DNA of 64,000 nucleotides from Mycetohabitans endofungorum (lineage in GTDB: Bacteria; Pseudomonadota; Gammaproteobacteria; Burkholderiales; Burkholderiaceae), in the NCBI RefSeq assembly GCF_037477895.1, contig NZ_CP132744.1, positions 2,604,001 through 2,668,000 on the forward strand, given 5' to 3'. The translations under genes and the position numbers were made by a program. Under the pieces are notes generated by a model that was not told the origin of the DNA, did not search any database, and saw nothing but the letters and a program-made list of their open reading frames with translations. Shown piece after piece: positions 31,521 through 40,142 of the stretch. Every line of letters begins with the position of its first letter. Position 1 is the first letter of the stretch.

Positions 31521-32147
31521 ATGGCCCGCACCCGAGCTCCTGATCACGAAAGCCAGCGCGAGCAGATCTTGAATCTGGCCGCCGAGAAATTCGCGCAGAC
31601 CAGCTACCCGAGCACGTCGATGGCGGAACTGGCCGCGGCCAGCGGCACGTCGAAAGCGCGCCTGTACCATTATTACGAGAGCAAGGAGGCCATTTTGTTC
31701 GATTTGCTGGACCGGTACACGAAGCGACTAATGCTGATCATCGCCGAGGTCGAGGGCGCCAGTCAGCGACGGGAACTGAACGAGCAGCAAACCTTCGCGG
31801 AGTTAATCCGCGCTTTCCTCGCTGAGTACGAAACGTCGCACACGCGACATGTCGCGTTGCTCAACGACGTCAAGTATCTGGTGCAAACGCAGCGCGAAAT
31901 CATCCTGGACCGGCAACGCGACATCGTTGCCGCGTTTGCACGCCAGCTGGCTCGCGCCTATCCGCGGCGCGTGACCAAGTCCAACCAAATGGCGCTCACC
32001 ATGATGGTGTTCGGCATGATCAACTGGACCTTCACGTGGCTCAAGCCGAGCGGCACGATGACCTACGCGAACTTCGCAAACGAGGTCGTCGCCGTGCTCG
32101 AACGCGGACTGGTCGCGCCGCCGGACGTTGCAGCAATCGTGCCCTAG
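31521..32147 (+). CDS. paaR: TetR-family regulator, probable phenylacetate repressor PaaR
   Basis: 208-aa regulator. The N-terminal TetR helix-turn-helix (REQILNLAAEKFAQTSYPST, then AASGTSKARLYHYYESKEAI, roughly residues 11-60) is followed by an all-helical ligand domain. TetR-type PaaR proteins repress paa genes in betaproteobacteria and respond to phenylacetyl-CoA. Its position 1 kb after paaE and the palindrome in the paaA promoter support the role, but binding is inferred. Confidence 0.82.
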   Translation: MARTRAPDHESQREQILNLAAEKFAQTSYPSTSMAELAAASGTSKARLYHYYESKEAILFDLLDRYTKRLMLIIAEVEGASQRRELNEQQTFAELIRAFLAEYETSHTRHVALLNDVKYLVQTQREIILDRQRDIVAAFARQLARAYPRRVTKSNQMALTMMVFGMINWTFTWLKPSGTMTYANFANEVVAVLERGLVAPPDVAAIVP

Positions 32148-32256
32148 CTGTGACAATCCGCCCCGCGTTGGGGCTCAATAGCACCCACAACGCCTGTCAT
32201 AAGGCGTTTTTACGCTACTTGATGGCGGTTTTAGAACATCCATTCCAATCCAACTC

Positions 32257-32299
32257 AGGGTTTTCCCGGAGAAATTTAGGGTTTTCCTGTAAAATGCAT
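32257..32299 (+). promoter_or_regulatory. Promoter region with 21-base-spaced direct repeats
   Basis: AGGGTTTTCC occurs at 32257-32266 and again at 32278-32287, exactly 21 bases apart (two helical turns). TGTAAAAT, an extended -10-like element, follows at 32289-32296. A small hairpin GCATCAG-AAA-CTGATGC (32308-32324) lies in the leader. The repeats look like a regulator site for the GNAT gene; no regulator is assigned. Confidence 0.45.
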
Positions 32300-32366
32300 A
32301 TTGCAGTGCATCAGAAACTGATGCGAGCTGGGCAGGCGGTAAGCCCGCCGCCCGCAGGAGAACCCG

Positions 32367-33032
32367 ATGAAAGCGTTGAACTCGGCCCCTGGTCCGATAA
32401 CGGTGCATGATTTGCGCCGCGCCTCGCCAAAAGCGGCGCTCGTGCGTGAATTGTCGCCACGCGATTGCGTACGGCTGCACACACACTTCCTGTCGCTGAG
32501 CGATGACGACCGGCTGCTGCGGTTTGGGCAACGGGTTCCCGACCATCTGATCGAACACTACGTCGAGGGTATCGACTTTTCCCGCGATACGGTGTTCGGC
32601 GTCTTCGACGACAACCTCGAGTTGGTTGGTGTCGGTCATCTTGCCTATCTGCCTGACAACGGCGACAAGCGTACCGCGGAGTTCGGCGTGTCGGTGCTTG
32701 AGTGCGCCCGTGGCCGCGGCATCGGCACGCAACTGTTTGAGCGCGCCGCGATGCGTGGCCGGAATACCCGCGTGACGACGCTGTATATGCATTGCCTGTC
32801 GCGCAATTTGACGATGATGCACATCGCGAGGAAGGCTGGCATGAAAATCGAATACGCGCACGGGGAAGCCGACGCATACCTGACGCTGCCGCCAGCAGAC
32901 CCATCCAGCATCATGGCCGAACTGCTGCAAGAACAGGCTGCGATGTTCGACTACGCGATGAAGCGCCAGGCGCGGCGCGCGTCCCAGCTATTCGATATTT
33001 TCCGCATGGTGCCTGCCGGGCTGGCCGCTTGA
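32367..33032 (+). CDS. GNAT-family N-acetyltransferase
   Basis: 221-aa protein with a single GNAT domain: VFDDNLELVGVGHLAYLPD (strands 2-3), then the acetyl-CoA-binding loop VLECARGRGIGTQLFERAAM with the R/Q-x-x-G-x-G/A signature RGRGIG, and a C-terminal HIARKAGMKIEYAHGEADAY. The N-terminus LSPRDCVRLHTHFLSLSDDDRLLRFG matches GNATs often found in Burkholderia beside stress genes. CAGGAG precedes the ATG. Substrate unknown; protein or small amine are both possible. Confidence 0.88.
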   Translation: MKALNSAPGPITVHDLRRASPKAALVRELSPRDCVRLHTHFLSLSDDDRLLRFGQRVPDHLIEHYVEGIDFSRDTVFGVFDDNLELVGVGHLAYLPDNGDKRTAEFGVSVLECARGRGIGTQLFERAAMRGRNTRVTTLYMHCLSRNLTMMHIARKAGMKIEYAHGEADAYLTLPPADPSSIMAELLQEQAAMFDYAMKRQARRASQLFDIFRMVPAGLAA

Positions 33033-33734
33033 TACCCTCACGCCTCACTGATGGTGTGAGGCTGGACGCGTCAAACCATCGCTGCAGATAGTCCATGTCG
33101 CCGGTCATCGCATAGCACGCTACGACCTCTGGCCACGATCCGACCGCGGCACGGAAGGCTGCCGTCGGCGTCGCAGCGCTTAGCCGGCGCGGCGCACACC
33201 CTCAGTGGGTGCGTCCGCGCGCGGATCATCGTCCGTCCCGCCTCCCAATCCGCCCCACTTTTCCAGCCGCACATTCACTTACGCCAACAAGCCAGCCCCA
33301 CTGCGCCGGGACCGAGCAACGCAACGTATCCGCGTATCCCCCTCACGCCTCCAGCCAACACTGTCGCTGGCCTGTTGCCAGGCAGGAGCGCGTCCTACCG
33401 CTGCGCATGTGGGGGATTGACCCAAGTGCGAATATTTTGGGCAACGACAAAAATAACGCACTGAGTCCACGTGTCCACAAGACACCACGACTCTTTTGAA
33501 GCTTTGGTGATCTCAAGCTCTAATCGGAGGAAGGCAAACCGGAGCTGTGGACCGCCATGAAATGCGTGACCGAGTCGTCGAGTCCTCCGCCTCCGTCGAT
33601 GTGGATCCTGAACGCGTGCGCAGCCGGCCAGCGAACTCAATATCCGCTGGCCTGATCCGCCGCTGATTCAAGAGGCGCGCGTCGCTGGCTACGGCAGCCG
33701 GCAGGGACAACCGACTGCAACGATGAGGCGCCGC
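33033..33734. other. 700-base stretch with no supported gene
   Basis: Open frames on both strands are short, lack ribosome sites and look like chance GC-rich frames. The part from about 33420 to 33520 is visibly lower in GC than its surroundings. It may be a decayed gene or insertion. I see no repeat or RNA gene in it. Confidence 0.5.
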
Positions 33735-36005
33735 TCAGCCAACGCGTGCGTTGGCCGATGCCACCGCAGTCATGTTGATGATGCGGCGCACGGTGGACGC
33801 CGGCGTCAGAATGTGCACAGCCTTTGCTACACCGAGCAAGAATGGCCCGACCGTTACGCCCTCCCCGCCAATCATCTTCAGCAGGTTGTACGTAATGTTG
33901 GCCGCCTCGACGTTCGGCATAATCAGTAGATTCGCCTCTCCGCTGAGCGTGGTGCCGGGCATCGCCTGCTTGCGGATTACTTCGGACAGCGCCGCATCGC
34001 CGTGCATTTCGCCGTCGACCTCTAAGTGCGCGGCACGCTCGGCAATCAACGCACGAGCCTGCGCCATACGCTGCGAGGAAGCCGTCGGCACGCTGCCGAA
34101 ATTTGAGTTCGACAATAATGCGATCTTCGGCACGATGCCGAATTTCTCGACCTCGCGCGCCGCCAGGATCGCCATGTCGGCAAGCTGCTCCGCGCTCGGC
34201 ACTTCGTTCACGTAGGTATCGCAAATGAACAAGTTACGGCCAGGCAACATCAGCAGGTTCATCGCCGCATAGTGCTGCGCGTCGCTGGCGCGGCCCAGCA
34301 CCTGATCAATGTACTTTAGATGGCTATGGAACGATTCGATCAAGCCGCACACCATGCCGTCGGCGTCGCCGAGCCGCACCAGCATGGCGCCGATCAATGT
34401 GTTCGACTTGCGCATCGCGGCCTTGGCCACTTCGGGCGTCACGCCCGCGCGCGCGCCAAGCTCGTGGTAGTCCTGCCAGCACCGATGGTAACGCGGATCG
34501 TCTTCCGGATCGACGACCTCGAAGTCGTGGCCGGCGCGCAGCTTCGAACCCATCTTCTTCAACCGCATCTCGACCACGGCCGGACGTCCGACGATGATCG
34601 GCTTGGCGATGCGCTCAGTCAACACGAATTGTGCGGCGCGCAGCACGCGCTCGTCCTCGCCCTCGGCGAACACGATCCGTGCGTTGGACGCCTTGGCTGC
34701 GGCAAATACGGGTCGCATTACCATGCCGGTGCGGTACACCGTCGTGGCAAGCTGCTCCCGATAGGCTTCCATGTCGGTGATCGGACGCGTCGCGACGCGT
34801 GAATCCATCGCCGCCTGCGCGACAGCTGGCGCGATCTTGATGATCAGTCGCGGATCGAACGGCTTCGGGATCAGATACTCAGGGCCGAATTCGAGCGTGT
34901 GGCCCTCGTACGCCTTAGCCACCTCGTCGCCCTGGTCACTTTCCTCGGCCAGCTCCGCGATCGCGCGCACGCAGGCGAGCTTCATCTCTTCGGTGATCGT
35001 GGTCGCCCCCACGTCGAGCGCGCCGCGGAAGATGAACGGGAAACACAGGACGTTATTGACCTGATTCGGATAGTCGGAGCGGCCTGTGGCGATAATGCAA
35101 TCAGGCCTGACCTTCTTGGCCTCCTCCGGCCGGATCTCCGGCTCCGGATTGGCCAGCGCCAGAATCAACGGCTTGCTGGCCATCTCCCTGACCATGTCCG
35201 GCTTCAGCACGCCAGCGCTCGAGCAACCGAGGAACACATCGGCACCTTTGATCGCGTCAGCTAGGGTGCGCGCATCGGTGTGCGCGGCATAGCGTTGCTT
35301 GGACGGATCGAGATGGCCGCGTCCCTCATAGATCACGCCCTTGGAGTCGGCCACGAGAATATTGTCCTTGCTCAGACCGAGCTTGACCAGCAGGTCCAGG
35401 CACGCAATCGCCGCCGCGCCCGCGCCCGAGGCGACCAACTTCACCTCGGCGATGTTCTTGCCGACGACCTTCAGGCCGTTCAGAATCGCCGCCGACGCAA
35501 TGATCGCCGTGCCATGCTGATCGTCGTGGAACACCGGGATCTTCATCCGCTCGCGCAGCTTCTGCTCGATGTAGAAACACTCCGGCGCCTTGATATCCTC
35601 CAGATTGATGCCGCCCAGGGTCGGTTCGAGCATCGCGATCGCTTCGACTAGCTTGTCCGGATCAGATTCCGCAAGCTCGATGTCGAACACGTCGATACCG
35701 GCGAATTTCTTGAACAAGCAACCCTTGCCCTCCATCACCGGCTTGGCGGCCAACGGCCCGATGTTGCCAAGCCCCAATACCGCCGTGCCGTTCGTGACGA
35801 CGCCCACTAAATTGCCGCGCGACGTGTACTTCTGCGCGTCGAGCGGCTCGGCATGGATCGCCTCGCACGCGGCCGCAACGCCTGGAGAGTAAGCGAGCGA
35901 CAAGTCGAATTGGTTAGACAGCGGCTTGGTCGGAGTGACCGAGATCTTGCCGGGCTTTGGATTCTGGTGATAGGCCAGAGCGCTTTGCTTCAGTTGTTCG
36001 TCCAT
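33735..36005 (-). CDS. maeB: NADP-dependent malic enzyme (MaeB type, with phosphotransacetylase-like domain)
   Basis: 756-aa enzyme that oxidatively decarboxylates malate to pyruvate with NADP. The malic domain shows [19 protein letters not shown], the metal-site segment [20 protein letters not shown], and the NADP-binding [13 protein letters not shown] (about residues 1-430). The remainder is the phosphate acetyltransferase-like domain ([37 protein letters not shown]), usually regulatory and bound by acetyl-CoA. I start at the ATG at 36005 (protein [10 protein letters not shown]), where homology begins; the upstream extension has no support. Oriented divergently from pyrE. Confidence 0.95.
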   Translation of the reverse strand: MDEQLKQSALAYHQNPKPGKISVTPTKPLSNQFDLSLAYSPGVAAACEAIHAEPLDAQKYTSRGNLVGVVTNGTAVLGLGNIGPLAAKPVMEGKGCLFKKFAGIDVFDIELAESDPDKLVEAIAMLEPTLGGINLEDIKAPECFYIEQKLRERMKIPVFHDDQHGTAIIASAAILNGLKVVGKNIAEVKLVASGAGAAAIACLDLLVKLGLSKDNILVADSKGVIYEGRGHLDPSKQRYAAHTDARTLADAIKGADVFLGCSSAGVLKPDMVREMASKPLILALANPEPEIRPEEAKKVRPDCIIATGRSDYPNQVNNVLCFPFIFRGALDVGATTITEEMKLACVRAIAELAEESDQGDEVAKAYEGHTLEFGPEYLIPKPFDPRLIIKIAPAVAQAAMDSRVATRPITDMEAYREQLATTVYRTGMVMRPVFAAAKASNARIVFAEGEDERVLRAAQFVLTERIAKPIIVGRPAVVEMRLKKMGSKLRAGHDFEVVDPEDDPRYHRCWQDYHELGARAGVTPEVAKAAMRKSNTLIGAMLVRLGDADGMVCGLIESFHSHLKYIDQVLGRASDAQHYAAMNLLMLPGRNLFICDTYVNEVPSAEQLADMAILAAREVEKFGIVPKIALLSNSNFGSVPTASSQRMAQARALIAERAAHLEVDGEMHGDAALSEVIRKQAMPGTTLSGEANLLIMPNVEAANITYNLLKMIGGEGVTVGPFLLGVAKAVHILTPASTVRRIINMTAVASANARVG

Positions 36006-36158
36006 GGTGCGACGTGTAGATAGATGGAAATTGGATATGGCGGGGGCGATAAGTGTACACCCCATGAACTGCTGTCCGATTACACAGGTACGGAAGATCA
36101 ATCCGCGGCGCGTACCGTGACCCCAGGCGCGGTCAGCCAGCATGGTGTCCGACTGAGC

Positions 36159-36164
36159 TATAAT
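36159..36164 (+). promoter_or_regulatory. Likely -10 element of pyrE
   Basis: A perfect TATAAT 61 bases before the pyrE ATG in the maeB-pyrE divergent gap. No good -35 is seen at 16-18 bases, so the promoter may need an activator or be weak. Confidence 0.45.
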
Positions 36165-36225
36165 AACGGGCTACGCGCGTCGCGCAGTCCCGCCCGACCC
36201 ATCCCCGATTCCAAGGATTTTCCCG

Positions 36226-36912
36226 ATGATAGGCATCGATCGTCAAACGATCTCCGACACCACCGCCAGGATTCTGCTCGAGGTCCAGGCCGTCCACTTC
36301 AACGCCGAAAAGCCGTATATCTTCACGTCCGGATGGGCGAGCCCGGTCTATATTGATTGCCGGAAGTTGATTTCTTACCCCCGCGTACGCAGCGCGCTGA
36401 TGGACATGGCCGAATCGACGATTTATGCCGGTGTCGGTTTCGAGCAGATCGACTCGGTGGCGGGTGGCGAAACTGCCGGCATCCCGTTCGCCGCCTGGAT
36501 TGCCGACCGCATGGGCCTGCCGATGCAATATGTTCGCAAAAAGCCAAAGGGTTTTGGCCGTAATGCGCAGATCGAGGGGTTTCTGCAAGAAGGTTCGCGG
36601 GTGCTGCTGGTCGAGGACCTGACGACCGACAGCCGCAGCAAGATCAACTTCATCAATGCGTTGCGCACCGCCGGCGCGAGCGTCGAACACTGCTTCGTGC
36701 TGTTCCACTACCACATCTTCAAGGAAAGCGTGTCAGTGCTCAAGGAGGTCGGCGTCGATCTGCACGCGCTGGCGACCTGGTGGGACGTGTTGCGCGTGGC
36801 CAAGGACAACGGGTACTTCGACGCGAAAACGCTAGACGAAGTCGAAAAATTCCTGCACGCACCCGCTCAATGGTCGGCCGCGCATGGCGGCGCGACGGCC
36901 GCGCCGCAATAG
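36226..36912 (+). CDS. pyrE: Orotate phosphoribosyltransferase
   Basis: 228-aa enzyme making OMP from orotate and PRPP in pyrimidine synthesis. The PRPP-binding motif [14 protein letters not shown] is at about residues 126-139. The N-terminal [20 protein letters not shown] and the flexible-loop segment [19 protein letters not shown] are typical of this longer type. A hairpin with a 21-pair stem follows the gene. Confidence 0.96.
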   Translation: MIGIDRQTISDTTARILLEVQAVHFNAEKPYIFTSGWASPVYIDCRKLISYPRVRSALMDMAESTIYAGVGFEQIDSVAGGETAGIPFAAWIADRMGLPMQYVRKKPKGFGRNAQIEGFLQEGSRVLLVEDLTTDSRSKINFINALRTAGASVEHCFVLFHYHIFKESVSVLKEVGVDLHALATWWDVLRVAKDNGYFDAKTLDEVEKFLHAPAQWSAAHGGATAAPQ

Positions 36913-36933
36913 CGGAACCCATCGAGGTCGATG

Positions 36934-36979
36934 CCAGATGCGACAAAGCCGCCCTAACGGGCGGCTTTGTCGCATCTGG
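36934..36979 (+). terminator. Long perfect inverted repeat after pyrE (terminator)
   Basis: Left arm 36934-36954 and right arm 36959-36979 are exact reverse complements over 21 bases, with a TAAC loop. The core is GCCGCCC-TAAC-GGGCGGC followed by TTTGT, so it can act as a terminator from either side. The extra outer ten pairs are unusual for a simple terminator. Confidence 0.7.
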
Positions 36980-37156
36980 AAGGCCCTCAGCCGTGGTCGC
37001 CGGCGCCGCAGCTACCTTGCAAGCGGATCCGGATGATAGACTGCCTGTGTGTTTACCGGCGCTGCCCGGTCCCGCTCCGGCCGACCGGCACCGAACGCGC
37101 TGTGCCTGACTGTTCGTTATAACAACGTTGCGTCAAGGACAGGAGGTTTCCGGCCC

Positions 37157-37798
37157 ATGCGCCCGCGTCGCCAGCAGTCTCGAGCATCTCGCCGTTTGCC
37201 TGTTCGCGTGTGGCAGACCTTGCCCATGGCCGGGTGGCTGCTGATCGCACAACCTCTCGCCCAGGCGGATAATGCACCCGCCAACACCATGCCGACGTCG
37301 GCGGGCAGCGTGAACCGCCCGTTCGAATTGTACAGCGCGGCGTTGCACCCCAACCAGGACGTGCCGCACGCGCAAGTCTACAACAAGGGCGGCTGCAACG
37401 GATTCAACCATTCCCCGGACCTGTCGTGGCGTAACGCGCCGCCCGGCACCCGGGGCTTTGCGGTGACGGTCTTTGATCCCGATGCACCGGGTCGCGGCTG
37501 GTGGCACTGGGCCATCGCTGGCATTCCAGCTAACGTCCATCGATTGCCGGCCAATGCCAGTGGATCGGGCTTTTTGAAGTCGATCGGCGCCATCGAGGCC
37601 CGCAACGACTTTGGCGATGACGGCTATGGCGGCCCATGTCCACCGGCCGGCAGAGTGCATCGCTATATCGTCACCGTGTGGGCGCTGCGCACTCAGGACC
37701 TGCGGCTGGCCAGCGGGCGTCCTGCCGCGATGTTCGAACACGAAATCTCGGTGGCCGCCCTCGCCGCCGCGCGGATCATCGTGACCTATACCCGATAA
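37157..37798 (+). CDS. Secreted PEBP/YbhB-YbcL-family protein
   Basis: 213-aa protein with a signal peptide (Arg-rich start, hydrophobic LPMAGWLLIAQPLAQA, cleavage after about residue 37) and a phosphatidylethanolamine-binding-protein domain: CNGFNHSPDLSWRNAPPGTR, FAVTVFDPDAP, the HWAIAGIP strand and the ligand-site GPCPPAGRVHRYIVTVWAL. Function of bacterial YbhB proteins is unclear; they bind small anions or lipid head groups. I start at the ATG at 37157 because AGGAGG lies ten bases upstream. It stands alone after the pyrE hairpin. Confidence 0.88.
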   Translation: MRPRRQQSRASRRLPVRVWQTLPMAGWLLIAQPLAQADNAPANTMPTSAGSVNRPFELYSAALHPNQDVPHAQVYNKGGCNGFNHSPDLSWRNAPPGTRGFAVTVFDPDAPGRGWWHWAIAGIPANVHRLPANASGSGFLKSIGAIEARNDFGDDGYGGPCPPAGRVHRYIVTVWALRTQDLRLASGRPAAMFEHEISVAALAAARIIVTYTR

Positions 37799-37888
37799 CG
37801 GCATTTTTTTCGTAACCGCCACGAATCTATCCCGCCCTGGGCCTTAAAATACCTATTTAACGGTATCGGAGCATAAGGCGGGCGCGCA

Positions 37889-38836
37889 ATGACAACCAAA
37901 GTTTTTGTCGACGGGCAGGACGGCACGACGGGGCTGAAAATCAATGAATACCTCGCGCAGCGGCGCGACATTGAGGTATTGCGTATTGACGAGGCGAAGC
38001 GAAAGGATTCTGACGAGCGGCGCCGGCTGATCAACGCCTCCGACGTCACGTTTCTGTGCCTCCCGGATACCGCATCGCGCGAGTCCGTGTCGCTAGTTGA
38101 CAACGACCGCGTGGTAATCATCGACACTAGCACCGCGTTCCGCACACAACCGGACTGGGCGTACGGGTTGCCCGAGCTGAACTACGCGCAGCGAGAAAAA
38201 ATCCGCGCGAGCAAGCGCATTGCGGTGCCCGGATGCCATGCGTCGGCGTTCGTGCTGGCCATGCACCCGCTGGTCGATGCCGGTATCGTGCCGGCCAGCT
38301 TCGTCGCGACAGCCTATTCGATCACCGGATACAGTGGTGGCGGCAAAAAATTGATCGCGGCCTACGAGGGCAACCCGACTCCCGCATTATCGAGTCCGCG
38401 CCCCTACGCGCTTGGGCTGGTGCATAAACACCTGCCGGAAATGACGATCCATTCCGGGCTGACGGTAATGCCGGCGTTTACACCGATCGTCGGCGCGTTC
38501 TACAAAGGGCTCGCGGTTACGACCTATCTTCCCGCGACGCAATTGGCACGCCGGGTGACACCAGCCGACGTTCATGCCGTGCTGGCCGACCACTATGCCG
38601 GCGAAGTGTTTGTTCGGGTCATGCCGCTGGGTGCGCCGGAGAACTTGGACGATGGCTTTTTCGATGTGCAAGCCAATAATGACACCAATCGCGTCGACTT
38701 GTTCGTCTTCGGTAACGAAGAGCGCATCATGACGATCGCACGGCTCGACAATCTCGGCAAGGGCGCATCCGGCGCAGCCGTGCAGTGCATGAACCTCGCC
38801 ATCGACGCAGACGAACGGATCGGATTAACGGCCTGA
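37889..38836 (+). CDS. argC: N-acetyl-gamma-glutamyl-phosphate reductase, short (type 2) form
   Basis: 315-aa arginine-synthesis enzyme reducing N-acetylglutamyl phosphate to the semialdehyde. The N-terminal NADP fold has [16 protein letters not shown]. The catalytic Cys is in VPGCHASAF (Cys116), and [15 protein letters not shown] follows. The C-terminal [20 protein letters not shown] is conserved. The length fits the AGPR type 2 family rather than the ~345-aa type 1. No other arg gene is adjacent. Start ATG has only a weak ribosome site. Confidence 0.94.
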   Translation: MTTKVFVDGQDGTTGLKINEYLAQRRDIEVLRIDEAKRKDSDERRRLINASDVTFLCLPDTASRESVSLVDNDRVVIIDTSTAFRTQPDWAYGLPELNYAQREKIRASKRIAVPGCHASAFVLAMHPLVDAGIVPASFVATAYSITGYSGGGKKLIAAYEGNPTPALSSPRPYALGLVHKHLPEMTIHSGLTVMPAFTPIVGAFYKGLAVTTYLPATQLARRVTPADVHAVLADHYAGEVFVRVMPLGAPENLDDGFFDVQANNDTNRVDLFVFGNEERIMTIARLDNLGKGASGAAVQCMNLAIDADERIGLTA

Positions 38837-39046
38837 CGTTGCAGGCAGCGGTGACGCATTTTCTACTGAAAACGACGTCATCGCTGATTGTGAAAGCTAC
38901 CGATAGCATCAAACTGGCTGTGACGGACGGAGAACTCAAGACCTCCCTAGTCCTGACTTACCTGACACTGACGTATAAATCAATTCTGACGCGCGACGTG
39001 CGTCGAATCACCGCAGCGGCTTTCGCTGTCGCCATGATGCACGGTG
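38837..39046. other. Spacer between argC and the first small RNA
   Basis: About 210 bases with no supported gene. Small frames continue here without ribosome sites. Confidence 0.4.
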
Positions 39047-39103
39047 AAAAAAAGCCCGCCGTTCGGCGGGCTGAATCCATATCAGAGGAGACATGGAGGA
39101 GAC
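39047..39103 (-). ncRNA. Small RNA copy 1 (CUCCUC-loop, intrinsic terminator)
   Basis: Predicted ~57-base transcript. From 5': single-stranded CCGTCTCC, a hairpin TCCAT/ATGGA whose 12-base loop shows CTCCTC (complementary to a Shine-Dalgarno), then a terminator stem AGCCCGCC/GGCGGGCT with GAAC loop and seven T (39053-39047). A 40-base block (39066-39105) recurs at 40019-40058 with one difference. A sigma-70 promoter lies at the right distance. The two CU-rich anti-SD elements suggest an antisense regulator of translation or a sponge. No protein frame is needed to explain the conservation. Confidence 0.8.
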
Positions 39104-39109
39104 GGCTTC

Positions 39110-39138
39110 ACTATAACAAGTTATTTGGTGCATTGCAA
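39110..39138 (-). promoter_or_regulatory. Sigma-70 promoter of small RNA copy 1
   Basis: TTGCAA (39138-39133), 17 bases, TATAGT (39115-39110). The expected start is about seven bases on, at 39103, which is exactly where similarity between the two copies begins. Confidence 0.8.
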
Positions 39139-39314
39139 CATACTTCTGCCCATACCGGGTCTTCCTACGCAGTGTTGCAACGATACAACTTTCCTACGTC
39201 GTGCCGATCCGTCTTTTTTAAGCGCCGACGCGTTCACGACGTCTCGCGCATTGCCGATTTCCGGCACCCGGTGCGCGCATTCCAATACTTATACTTCGCA
39301 TACTAAGCCGGCAC

Positions 39315-39962
39315 TTAATGCCGCACCAGCGCCATCAGCGCGCCAAAGCCGACGAATGCGCTGCCGGTGAGCCGATTGAACGTCTTCGCCATGCTACGGC
39401 TGCGAAGGTGTGCTCCGATCCGCGAGCCGCATCCGGCATAGACCACGTACCAACCAACCTCGATAAGCGCAAACGTTGGCACCAGCACACTGAACTGCGG
39501 CCACGTCGGCGCAGCGGCATTAATGAACTGCGGCAGCAATGCGGCAGCGAAAAGTATGGCCTTCGGATTACTCGCGCCCACCAGAAAGCCTGTGCGAAAC
39601 ATCGCAAAGCGCGTGACACGATGCGCCGCATCACGCTCGACCGGTCGCGTATCGGCCGCACCGTGCGGCGCCGACTCCACCGGCGCACGCCACGCCTTGA
39701 TGCCCAGGTACACCAGGTAAGCAGCGCCGGCCACGCGTAATACGTTGAACATTGCTGGCCAAGCTTGCAGGAATACCCCCAGTCCGGCGGCCGAAACGGA
39801 CAACATCAGCATCAGCGCCGATAGGCAACCGGCCATCGCCCAACTGCTTCGGCGCAAGCCGTACCGCGCGCCGCAGGACATCATCAACAGCATGTTCGGG
39901 CCTGGAATGGCCGATACAACGAACACGGTTGCAACGAAAAGCCACCACGTATGGAGCGTCAC
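39315..39962 (-). CDS. LysE/RhtB-family amino-acid exporter
   Basis: 215-aa inner-membrane protein with about six hydrophobic segments. The family signature GPNMLLMMSCGARYGLRRS lies after the first segment (residues about 20-38), and GFLVGASNPKAILFAAALLP is the other conserved motif. It would export amino acids or homoserine-lactone-like compounds by proton antiport; the substrate cannot be read from sequence. Start is a GTG at 39962 with a weak ribosome site. The gene lies between the twin small RNAs, 35 bases after the terminator of copy 2 on the same strand. Confidence 0.9.
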   Translation of the reverse strand: MTLHTWWLFVATVFVVSAIPGPNMLLMMSCGARYGLRRSSWAMAGCLSALMLMLSVSAAGLGVFLQAWPAMFNVLRVAGAAYLVYLGIKAWRAPVESAPHGAADTRPVERDAAHRVTRFAMFRTGFLVGASNPKAILFAAALLPQFINAAAPTWPQFSVLVPTFALIEVGWYVVYAGCGSRIGAHLRSRSMAKTFNRLTGSAFVGFGALMALVRH

Positions 39963-39997
39963 AGCGTTCTTTTATCAGGGTCAAATAATACGAGAGC

Positions 39998-40057
39998 AAA
40001 AAAAAGCCCGCCAATGCAGCGGGCTGAATCCATATCGGAGGAGACATGGAGGAGACG
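39998..40057 (-). ncRNA. Small RNA copy 2 (CUCCUC-loop, intrinsic terminator)
   Basis: Predicted ~60-base transcript, paralogue of copy 1. Same layout: CCGTCTCC, hairpin TCCAT/ATGGA with loop CTCCTCC-containing, then terminator stem AGCCCGC/GCGGGCT with a seven-base loop and eight T (40005-39998). Outside the 40-base shared block the promoter, terminator loop and flanks differ, so the conserved part is what is under selection. It ends just upstream of the LysE gene and could also act as a leader if readthrough occurs. Confidence 0.8.
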
Positions 40058-40063
40058 GATTTA

Positions 40064-40093
40064 AGTATAAACCCTAGCTCTTCAAAAACGCAA
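40064..40093 (-). promoter_or_regulatory. Sigma-70 promoter of small RNA copy 2
   Basis: TTGCGT (40093-40088), 18 bases, TATACT (40069-40064); predicted start near 40057. Confidence 0.75.
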
Positions 40094-40142
40094 CCCCCTG
40101 TACACATCCGCAACGGTCCGGATGAGAGGTCGCTCACCTAGG

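Noticed and set aside
33395-33640. An 81-codon minus-strand frame in the gap before maeB
   Set aside because: Arg-rich start, no ribosome site, no recognisable motif; treated as non-coding.
39044-39370. Plus-strand frames crossing the small RNA copy 1 block
   Set aside because: The two copies keep an RNA fold, promoter and terminator on the minus strand, and the plus frames differ after the block.
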